Positions 1 to 5,181 of a stretch of DNA of 6,561 nt are shown here, piece by piece (position 1 is the first letter of the stretch; each line of letters opens with the position of its first letter). The position numbers were made by a program, and so were the translations under genes. Source of the stretch: an uncultured Lachnospiraceae bacterium (GTDB lineage Bacteria > Bacillota > Clostridia > Lachnospirales > Lachnospiraceae); the NCBI GenBank assembly GCA_947178465.1, contig CAMWYL010000187.1, positions 1 through 6,561 of the forward strand, written 5' to 3'. The notes under the pieces are model-generated. The model saw nothing but the letters and a program-made list of their open reading frames with translations, was not told the DNA's origin and searched no databases.

Positions 1-102
1 TATCATAGAAGACCTTCCAAAAGGCTATTTACAGAAAAATTTTCACATTCTCGGTTCTGCCCATATTTATACGCGTATTGTTATATTGCAGTGCATGCAA
101 CT

Positions 103-1473
103 TTATACCTGCGGAAGTCCCTTAAATCCGACCTCCAAATCCGCATCCGTAGGAATATAATCTGACATTTCACCATTGTTAAACTTCTCGTAGGCTACCA
201 TGTCAAAATATCCCGTTCCGGTAAGACCGAATACAATTGTCTTCTCCTCTCCGGTCTCCTTGCACTTGAGCGCCTCGTCAATCGCCACACGAATCGCATG
301 GGAGCTTTCCGGCGCGGGCAGAATACCCTCCACTCTCGCAAACTCCACTGCCGCCTCAAATACAGCAGTCTGCTCTACGCTTCTTGCCTCCATCAGGCCG
401 TCATCATACAGTTGGGACAAGGTGCTGCTCATGCCGTGATAGCGAAGTCCCCCTGCATGATTGGCGGACGGGATAAAGCCACTCCCCAGCGTATACATCT
501 TGGCCAGCGGGCATACCCTTCCGGTATCGCAGAAATCATACGCATAGCGTCCTCTGGTCAGGCTCGGGCAGGAAGCAGGCTCTACCGCAATAAACCGATA
601 ATCCTTCTCACCTCTGAGCTTTTCTCCCATAAACGGCGAAATCAAGCCCCCCAGATTAGAGCCGCCGCCGGCACAACCGATGATAATGTCCGGTGTAATA
701 TCATATTTATCAAGCGCAGCCTTTGTCTCCAGACCGATAACTGATTGATGCAGTAATACCTGATTGAGCACGCTTCCCAATACATAACGATATCCCTCCA
801 CAGAGGTCGCTGCCTCTACCGCCTCGGAAATCGCGCAGCCAAGGCTTCCGGTTGTTCCCGGGTGCTCCTTCAAAATCTGCTTTCCGATGTTCGTCGTTTC
901 CGAAGGGGACGGCGTAACACTTGCGCCATACGTACGCATTACTTCCCGGCGAAACGGCTTCTGTTCATAGGATACCTTAACCATGTATACCTTGCAGTCC
1001 AACTCAAAGTAAGCGCATGCCATCGACAGGGCGGTTCCCCACTGTCCCGCTCCGGTCTCTGTCGTGACGCCCTTTAAGCCCTGCTTCTTCGCGTAATATG
1101 CCTGCGCAATCGCAGAATTGAGCTTATGGCTTCCACTTGTGTTGTTTCCTTCAAACTTATAATAAATCTTGGCGGGCGTCTGAAGCTTCTTCTCGAGACA
1201 GTATGCGCGCACCAGCGGAGATGGTCTGTACATTTTATAAAATCCCCGTATCTCCTCCGGAATATCAATATACGGATTCGTGTCGTCCAACTCCTGCTGA
1301 ACCAACTCCGCACAGAATACGTGCTCCAGCTCCTCCGCTGTCATCGGCTTTAAGGTCGCCGGATTCAGCAACGGCGCCGGCTTATTCTTCATATCGGCAC
1401 GCACGTTATACCATTGCGTGGGCATCTCCTTTTCCTCTAAATAAATTTTATATGGAATTTCTTTCATCCCCAT
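103..1473 (-). CDS. trpB2: TrpB2-type tryptophan synthase beta chain
   Basis: This is a PLP-dependent cytosolic enzyme of the tryptophan synthase beta family, class 2 (TrpB2). The family joins indole and serine to make tryptophan; some members are thought to work without TrpA, in indole salvage or with other amino acceptors. Visible motifs are the PLP lysine in GSHK (K117), the catalytic-glutamate segment TETGAGQWG (138-146), the VSYEQKPFRR segment typical of class 2 (167-176), the phosphate-binding loop GCAGGGSNLGG (266-276) and EGILPAPESSHA (382-393). The length of 456 residues and the extra N-terminal 80 residues before RPSPLVRA also fit TrpB2 rather than the roughly 400-residue TrpB1. The start at 1473 is supported by a GGAGG motif at 1480-1484, six bases upstream. 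No trpA or other trp gene is nearby, and no clear terminator follows it. Family assignment is firm; the physiological substrate is inferred. Confidence 0.92.
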   Translation of the reverse strand: MGMKEIPYKIYLEEKEMPTQWYNVRADMKNKPAPLLNPATLKPMTAEELEHVFCAELVQQELDDTNPYIDIPEEIRGFYKMYRPSPLVRAYCLEKKLQTPAKIYYKFEGNNTSGSHKLNSAIAQAYYAKKQGLKGVTTETGAGQWGTALSMACAYFELDCKVYMVKVSYEQKPFRREVMRTYGASVTPSPSETTNIGKQILKEHPGTTGSLGCAISEAVEAATSVEGYRYVLGSVLNQVLLHQSVIGLETKAALDKYDITPDIIIGCAGGGSNLGGLISPFMGEKLRGEKDYRFIAVEPASCPSLTRGRYAYDFCDTGRVCPLAKMYTLGSGFIPSANHAGGLRYHGMSSTLSQLYDDGLMEARSVEQTAVFEAAVEFARVEGILPAPESSHAIRVAIDEALKCKETGEEKTIVFGLTGTGYFDMVAYEKFNNGEMSDYIPTDADLEVGFKGLPQV

Positions 1474-1536
1474 GTTTAACCTCCGTTCAAGCTGTTTTTC
1501 TGTTTTGAAACGCTTCCGTTCCTTTTTATCTTATAC

Positions 1537-1545
1537 AGTATAGCA
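1537..1545 (-). promoter_or_regulatory. Extended -10 promoter for trpB2
   Basis: Read on the minus strand, this is TGC followed by TATACT, an extended -10 (TGn) joined to a hexamer with five of six matches to TATAAT. It would start transcription near 1530 and give a leader of about 55 bases before the trpB2 ATG. No convincing -35 hexamer lies 16-18 bases upstream, which is usual for extended -10 promoters. An overlapping TATAAG lies a few bases downstream. The leader is too short for a T-box and shows no trp-type attenuator. Confidence 0.5.
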
Positions 1546-1561
1546 CACAAAAAGAATTTTT

Positions 1562-1591
1562 CACATAAAAATTTCAAAATCGCGCATAATG
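1562..1591 (+). promoter_or_regulatory. Possible sporulation (sigma-G-like) promoter for the germination gene
   Basis: A -10-like CATAATG (1585-1591) lies 17 bases after a -35-like CACATA (1562-1567). The -10 matches six of seven positions of the known Bacillus sigma-G consensus CATACTA if the fifth base is left free, but the -35 matches only its ATA part. The call is influenced by the spore function of the gene downstream. The leader would be about 100 bases. This is tentative. Confidence 0.22.
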
Positions 1592-1659
1592 TTTATAACA
1601 ATCCCGCCATGCAAAGGGGATTAAAAGGAAAACTCCGGCGCTTTGGCAGGGGTAAACAA

Positions 1660-1674
1660 TTGTAATCTTTACAA
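1660..1674. promoter_or_regulatory. Perfect 15-base dyad ahead of the germination gene
   Basis: TTGTAA and TTACAA form a perfect 6-base inverted repeat around TCT, ending about 9 bases before the GGAAAGG ribosome binding site (1683-1689). An overlapping dyad of GTAAA (1652-1656) and TTTAC (1668-1672) adds symmetry. It could be an operator or a weak leader hairpin. No specific regulator is recognised. Confidence 0.25.
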
Positions 1675-1700
1675 AACTTTATGGAAAGGCATGATTTTAT

Positions 1701-3101
1701 ATGTATGCAAGCTTTGAACAAAATAAACAGTATCTTAATGACCACCTACAGGTAGACGCAAGCTTTGACATTGTGAACCGCGAAATCTTAATCGGAGAAA
1801 AAAACGCGGTATTCTATTTTATAGACGGCTTTTGCAAGGATGAAATGATGCAGAAAATCCTGCAATTCCTTATGAGCTTAAAGGCTGAGGACATCCCCGC
1901 AAAAGCTACCGAGATGAACCGCACGATGCCTCATGTAGAGGTCTCCCTCTCAACGGATTTTGAGGATATTACCAAAAACATCCTGTGCGGCGTCTTTGCC
2001 ATTCTCATTGAGGGCTTTGACGACTGTATCCTGATCGACTCCAGAACCTATCCCGCAAGGGGCGTATCCGAGCCTGATAAGGACAAGGTATTGCGCGGCT
2101 CCAAGGACGGATTTGTGGAGACGATTGTATTTAATACCGCGCTGATTCGCCGCCGTATCCGCAGCACGGATCTTCGCATGGAAATGCTCAGCGCCGGCAA
2201 GTCCTCCAAGACAGATATCGTATTGTGCTACATGGACAGCCGCGTGGACAAAAATTTCCTCAGCAAAATCCGCGATCGTATCCGCAATATCAAGGTGGAT
2301 GCACTGACGCTCAATCAGGAAAGTCTTGCAGAGTGCCTGTATCCCTCGAAGTGGTACAATCCTTTTCCCAAATTCAAGTATACAGAACGCCCGGATACTG
2401 CATCGGCACAGGTTCTCGAGGGAAATATCATTATCCTTGTGGATAATTCTCCCTCTGCCATGATATTACCGATCAGTGTCTTTGATATGATACAGGAAGC
2501 CGACGATTTCTATTTTCCGCCCATTACAGGCTCGTATCTGCGGCTCTCCCGCTTTCTGATACTGATTTTGACTTACTTCATCACGCCTACCTTTTTGCTG
2601 ATGATGCAAAACCCTGATTGGATACCGCCGGCATTTCAATTTATCGTCGTAAAAGAGGATATTAACATCCCCTTGATCTGGCAGTTTCTGATATTGGAGT
2701 TGTGTATAGACGGCCTGCGGCTTGCCGCGGTCAATACGCCCAACATGCTGTCTACACCCTTAAGCGTTATGGCGGCGCTGATACTCGGAGAGTTTTCCGT
2801 GAAAAGCGGCTGGTTCAACGCTGAGGTTATGCTGTATATGGCGTTCGTTGCAATCGCAAACTATACGCACCCCAGCTACGAGCTTGGCTACGCGATTAAG
2901 TTTTTCCGCATTATCAACCTGATTTTGACGGCACTCTTTCAGTTCTGGGGCTATATTATCGGTGTTGCGCTCTTTTTTGCCGCAATCATCACCAACAAGA
3001 TGGTCTCAGGGCAGAGTTATCTCTATCCGCTGATTCCTTTCAGCTTCCGGAAGCTGAAGCACTTCCTCTTCCGACAGCGTCTGCCGGAAGCAAGGGAATA
3101 G
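1701..3101 (+). CDS. spoVAF: Spore germination protein, SpoVAF/GerA family
   Basis: This is a GerA-family membrane protein (GerAA/SpoVAF type). Such proteins sit in the spore inner membrane and help ion release and germination. The soluble N-terminal part (about 1-280) carries the family signatures PARGVSEPD (118-126), the RGSKDGFVETIVFN segment with ALIRRRIR (132-154) and YTERPD (227-232). ILPIS (255-259) leads into the membrane part, with hydrophobic segments near 284-303, 325-345, 352-368, 374-388 and 400-432. The tail YPLIPF (442-447) followed by a basic stretch resembles SpoVAF more than the receptor subunit GerAA; this choice is made from memory of family sequences. The 466-residue length is near the usual 480-500. 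It starts at ATG 1701 after GGAAAGG at 1683-1689, a longish 11-base spacing. It stands alone, with no gerB/gerC or other spoVA genes adjacent, and ends at its own terminator. Confidence 0.85.
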   Translation: MYASFEQNKQYLNDHLQVDASFDIVNREILIGEKNAVFYFIDGFCKDEMMQKILQFLMSLKAEDIPAKATEMNRTMPHVEVSLSTDFEDITKNILCGVFAILIEGFDDCILIDSRTYPARGVSEPDKDKVLRGSKDGFVETIVFNTALIRRRIRSTDLRMEMLSAGKSSKTDIVLCYMDSRVDKNFLSKIRDRIRNIKVDALTLNQESLAECLYPSKWYNPFPKFKYTERPDTASAQVLEGNIIILVDNSPSAMILPISVFDMIQEADDFYFPPITGSYLRLSRFLILILTYFITPTFLLMMQNPDWIPPAFQFIVVKEDINIPLIWQFLILELCIDGLRLAAVNTPNMLSTPLSVMAALILGEFSVKSGWFNAEVMLYMAFVAIANYTHPSYELGYAIKFFRIINLILTALFQFWGYIIGVALFFAAIITNKMVSGQSYLYPLIPFSFRKLKHFLFRQRLPEARE

Positions 3102-3120
3102 TACCATTCTGCGCATGTAT

Positions 3121-3168
3121 AAAGACCTGTCCGTCGGTGCTCCGGTACCGTTTGCGGATAGGTCTTTT
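3121..3168 (+). terminator. Intrinsic terminator after the germination gene
   Basis: A 13-pair stem (3121-3133 with 3155-3167, one G-T wobble) has AAAGACCT pairing with AGGTCTTT and TCCG with CGGA. A smaller CGGT/ACCG hairpin sits in its 21-base loop, and the descending arm runs into TTTT. It lies 20 bases past the stop codon. On the other strand it ends in TTTATA, so it may also help stop leftward transcription from the Fic gene. Confidence 0.85.
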
Positions 3169-3212
3169 GTATTAAAAGAAAATTTACAATACTTACGGAA
3201 TAATCCGTTTAA

Positions 3213-3842
3213 CTATATATTCAATGTTTTTATACATTTCTTCAAGCAATCTTTTAGCTGTTGTACTTCATCCTTTAAATACCAATTATTCAAGGTTACA
3301 TTAAACTCTTCTGCATTATCTTTTCCGATAGTCAATATTCCCTCTCCATTTTCCATCAGAATTTTACTGGCAACCATTGTAGAAGTTCGTTTATTTCCAT
3401 CCCAAAACAGTTGTTGTTTACAAGCATATACAAAATACTCCAATGCTTTATCAACGGGTTTATTTATTCCATTTATACGATCAATTTCTTTTAAAACATC
3501 TTCTTTAACCGGGATAGCCGGTATAAAATCACCAACCCCAACGGTTCCTTTTCTTAATACTCCCCATTCAAGGCTTTCATTTCTTGATACATATTCATTT
3601 ACCTTGCAAATATATTCCAATGTTAATGGTTCATCCACCGAATTTATAATAAATTTCCACCCGTCTCGTAAATTCAAAACCGTTTGTATATCATCCACGG
3701 ATATTCCGCTAACCACAGCTCCATCAATAATAGTCTGCGTTTGTGGAAATGTCACATTACATCCTTCTATATAAGCAGTATTGAATACAAGCTCAGTAAA
3801 TGTTTTCTTCGCCAAAAAAATATTTTGCTGCCTTGTAAGCAT
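3213..3842 (-). CDS. Fic-domain protein with altered catalytic motif
   Basis: Fic proteins usually transfer AMP from ATP to a target hydroxyl. The 209-residue length suits a single-domain Fic protein. The core loop is QLFWDGNKRTST (144-155). It aligns with the family pattern HPFxxGN(G/K)RxxR but has Q144 where the catalytic histidine belongs and T155 where the last arginine belongs. The phosphate-binding D148, G149, N150 and R152 remain. A flap-like strand is seen at GVGDFIPAIP (102-111). Near the N-terminus, T22-A-Y-I-E26-G27 fits the autoinhibitory motif (S/T)xxxE(G/N), which would make it a self-inhibited (class II-like) Fic. A TGGAGG motif at 3850-3855, seven bases upstream, supports the start. 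It lies 14 bases after a small gene on the same strand, so the two are probably one operon. The reading frame is intact, so it does not look like a decayed gene. Coding DNA is markedly AT-rich compared with leuC. Activity and target are unknown. Confidence 0.85.
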   Translation of the reverse strand: MLTRQQNIFLAKKTFTELVFNTAYIEGCNVTFPQTQTIIDGAVVSGISVDDIQTVLNLRDGWKFIINSVDEPLTLEYICKVNEYVSRNESLEWGVLRKGTVGVGDFIPAIPVKEDVLKEIDRINGINKPVDKALEYFVYACKQQLFWDGNKRTSTMVASKILMENGEGILTIGKDNAEEFNVTLNNWYLKDEVQQLKDCLKKCIKTLNI

Positions 3843-3856
3843 TAATATACCTCCAA

Positions 3857-4054
3857 TTAATTATGCAACCCTATATCTGTTGCATTTCTAAAATTTCCAT
3901 TCTGTGTCAATAATCTGTTATATTCCGGCTCCGTCATAACACAAGCCGCCCTTCTTTCAATTATAACAGTCCCCATAGCCTTTCCGCAATATTCAAATTT
4001 CTTTTCCTGTGTGTATGCATTCTTATCCGTTTTATCTTCCTTCTTTCCCTCCAT
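3857..4054 (-). CDS. Small unknown protein upstream of fic
   Basis: A 65-residue protein I do not recognise. It has a Lys/Glu-rich N-terminus (residues 1-20) and a less charged body including MGTVIIERRAACVMTEPEYN (27-46). It has no membrane segment, no signal peptide and no evident Fic inhibitory motif. It ends 14 bases before the fic start, with the fic ribosome binding site in that gap, so co-expression is likely. By position it could be an antitoxin or partner of the Fic protein, but this is inference only. The start is uncertain: an in-frame stop at 4061-4063 rules out an upstream start, yet the only strong Shine-Dalgarno (GGAGGGG, 4072-4078) is 17 bases from this ATG. Codon use and AT content match fic. 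Confidence 0.55.
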   Translation of the reverse strand: MEGKKEDKTDKNAYTQEKKFEYCGKAMGTVIIERRAACVMTEPEYNRLLTQNGNFRNATDIGLHN

Positions 4055-4097
4055 ATCCGATCATTCATCCGCCCCTCCAAATCCCCTTCGACAAGTC

Positions 4098-4122
4098 AAA
4101 AACCCCGCCGTAAGCAACGGGG
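4098..4122 (-). terminator. Terminator-like hairpin facing the fic operon
   Basis: On the minus strand, CCCCG pairs with CGGGG. The stem extends through two T-G wobbles and one G-C pair to a CTTA loop, giving eight pairs, followed directly by TTTTTG. The wobbles pair only on the minus strand (they become C-A on plus), which together with the T run suggests leftward transcription from the structured element on the right. It lies 44 bases before the small gene's ATG, so it could end a short RNA or act as an attenuator for that gene pair. Confidence 0.6.
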
Positions 4123-4136
4123 CATCAAATTTGAAA

Positions 4137-4150
4137 CGCCCTAAAGGGCG
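4137..4150 (-). other. Perfect hairpin CGCCC-TTTA-GGGCG
   Basis: A perfect 5-pair GC-rich hairpin with a four-base loop lies 14 bases upstream (minus strand) of the terminator-like hairpin. Its GC arm overlaps a segment at 4147-4154 that can pair instead with 4102-4109, the arm nearest the T run of the terminator. Similar short hairpins occur at the ends of IS200/IS605 elements, but no transposase gene is present here. Confidence 0.5.
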
Positions 4151-4160
4151 GGGTATATGA

Positions 4161-4290
4161 CCCTCGCGGCAGTCGCCAAATGTCAAGCAGTCGCCAAGTG
4201 GCTGCTTGCAGTCACTTGGCTCGTTGCTCGCGGGAATGAATTTCCATGCCACGCACCGGGTATACTATCTGATGGAGCCGGGTATTATAT
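4161..4290. repeat. Structured non-coding element with repeats and pseudoknot potential
   Basis: This GC-rich stretch separates two AT-rich gene sets and has no credible gene. GCAGTCGCCAA occurs twice (4169-4179, 4187-4197), with a third GCAGTC at 4208. CTCGCGG occurs at 4163-4169 and 4227-4233. GCCAAGTG (4193-4200) pairs perfectly with CACTTGGC (4213-4220), and CAAGCAG (4184-4190) with CTGCTTG (4202-4208); the two stems interleave. CC-CGCG (4162-4168, one bulge) can close the whole against CGCGGG (4229-4234). CCGGGTAT occurs twice, 22 bases apart (4256-4263, 4278-4285). It could be a mobile-element remnant (MITE- or IS200/605-like), a small RNA or a leader. No terminal inverted repeats or target duplication were found. 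Confidence 0.5.
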
Positions 4291-4350
4291 TCGGTTAAAA
4301 ATATCGTCTAAATACATATTTGCATCAGTTAAAGGAGAACCGGCTATAAA

Positions 4351-4632
4351 ATGGATAGATTAGCAGAATTATTGCATAAGAATTTTGATGAATATAAAGA
4401 AGCTTTATTAAGACAGAGCAGTAATGTCATTTTCGAAAAATCTTATGAGACGGCAATAAAGAGCGAAATAACGGAATACTGTGATTTTGATGATATTTTA
4501 TCTGTTGAAACTCTAAACAGCTTATTGGAAATGGATAATCCGTTGGAATTTTTGTATCAAAAGTATTTGGACTCGGATACTGCGAATATCGTCAATGAAC
4601 TCGTTTCGGTTTTTGAAGAATTGCAGACCTGA
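4351..4632 (+). CDS. DUF3848-like small protein
   Basis: A 93-residue acidic, mostly helical protein with no membrane segment. Its layout resembles DUF3848 proteins: an N-terminal helix with EYKEALLRQ (13-21), then the IFEKSYETAIKSEI segment (27-40), a central LSVETLNSLLEMDNPLEFLY stretch (50-69) and a final helix. The match is from memory of the family and not confirmed. The function of that family is unknown; I associate it with accessory regions of gut Firmicutes. It starts at ATG 4351, with AAAGGAG at 4331-4337, a long 13-base spacing. It reads away from the structured element and ends 12 bases before a two-way terminator, so it is a single-gene unit. The DNA is very AT-rich (15 G/C in the 60 bases 4381-4440), unlike the dut and leuC genes next door, which suggests transfer. 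Confidence 0.65.
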   Translation: MDRLAELLHKNFDEYKEALLRQSSNVIFEKSYETAIKSEITEYCDFDDILSVETLNSLLEMDNPLEFLYQKYLDSDTANIVNELVSVFEELQT

Positions 4633-4644
4633 TTCACGACAAAA

Positions 4645-4664
4645 CTGCGGGGGAACCCCCGCAG
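4645..4664. terminator. Two-way intrinsic terminator
   Basis: CTGCGGGG pairs perfectly with CCCCGCAG (8 pairs, GAAC loop). On the plus strand the tail is CTTCTTT; on the minus strand it is TTTTG. It sits between the converging ends of the DUF3848-like gene and dut and probably serves both. Confidence 0.8.
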
Positions 4665-4678
4665 CTTCTTTGATATCC

Positions 4679-5131
4679 CTAATTTTTCCCCGTAGTTCCG
4701 AAGCCGCCTCGGTTTGCCCCCGTCAGCTCCTCAACCTCCTCAAAGACAAGCTCCGGCTGCTGCTCCATAATCCGGAACTGGCAAATCCTGTCGTTCAAGT
4801 GTATCTCCGTGTCCCGCAGGGCATACATCGGCACAAACCACTGGTCGTCATTTCCGCAATAGCCGCCCTCTCCGGTCTCCCTGTCCGGCCCGTCGATAAC
4901 ACCCTGATGATTCACCTGTATCACGCCGAAATTCTTGAAGGTCGAACTTCGCGGAACCACATGCGCCTCATACCCACGAGGAAGCTCCATCGCCATTCCC
5001 AGTGGAATCAGCTTAAAATCACCCTTTTTCATCACGACATCCTCTGCCGCACGCAGATCAATCCAATTTCCTTTGGTGATTTTTTCCAGCTTCTGCACCT
5101 TGTCGGTAAAATATTTTATCTTGATATTCAT
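4679..5131 (-). CDS. dut: dUTP diphosphatase (trimeric dUTPase)
   Basis: This enzyme hydrolyses dUTP to dUMP and diphosphate in the cytosol, keeping uracil out of DNA and supplying dUMP for dTMP. With the start at 5131 it is 150 residues, the usual size. The five motifs appear in order: WIDLRA (23-28), VPRSST (59-64), QGVID (76-80) with the catalytic-type D80, RICQFRI (115-121) and the glycine-rich tail RGGFGTTG (141-148). Motif III is unusual: GVID is followed by about nine extra residues (GPDRETGEG) before YCG, where most trimeric dUTPases have GVIDxxYxG. The start MNIKIKYF fits the family and has GGAG at 5139-5142; the frame stays open into leuC, but the upstream residues do not look like dUTPase. 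It follows leuC by 50 bases with no terminator between, so it is probably co-transcribed. Confidence 0.92.
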   Translation of the reverse strand: MNIKIKYFTDKVQKLEKITKGNWIDLRAAEDVVMKKGDFKLIPLGMAMELPRGYEAHVVPRSSTFKNFGVIQVNHQGVIDGPDRETGEGGYCGNDDQWFVPMYALRDTEIHLNDRICQFRIMEQQPELVFEEVEELTGANRGGFGTTGKN

Positions 5132-5138
5132 CCTTCTT

Positions 5139-5142
5139 CTCC
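5139..5142 (-). promoter_or_regulatory. Ribosome binding site fixing the dut start
   Basis: GGAG lies seven bases before the ATG at 5131 on the minus strand. It favours this start over upstream in-frame codons, such as a GTG, that would overlap or run into leuC. Confidence 0.6.
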
Positions 5143-5181
5143 ACACCTGCCGCTTTCTTAACTCCACATTCCCTTCACCAG

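Noticed and set aside
1..102. Open plus-strand frames at the left edge and a small TTGCA/TGCAA hairpin at 86-100
   Set aside because: Two plus frames are open but neither resembles a known protein end, both would run into the 3' end of trpB2, and the hairpin lacks a T run. No feature is supported here.
3115..3774. 219-codon plus-strand reading frame
   Set aside because: It is antisense to the clearly conserved fic gene and begins inside the terminator; its sequence is Ser/Phe-rich antisense-type protein.
4071..4099. Promoter for the small gene and fic with -35 TTGACT at 4094-4099
   Set aside because: The -35 is good, but the expected -10 position holds AGGGGC on the minus strand, so no promoter is supported there.
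4161..4234. CRISPR-like repeats
   Set aside because: The repeated 11-mers are too short, only two exact copies occur and spacing is irregular.
4061..4252. 63-codon minus-strand reading frame over the structured element
   Set aside because: It runs through the inverted repeats and the terminator-like hairpin, has no ribosome binding site and its sequence is low-complexity with repeated DC pairs that reflect the DNA repeats.
4595..5161. 188-codon plus-strand reading frame
   Set aside because: It is antisense to dut, whose five motifs are intact, and crosses the terminator at 4645-4664.
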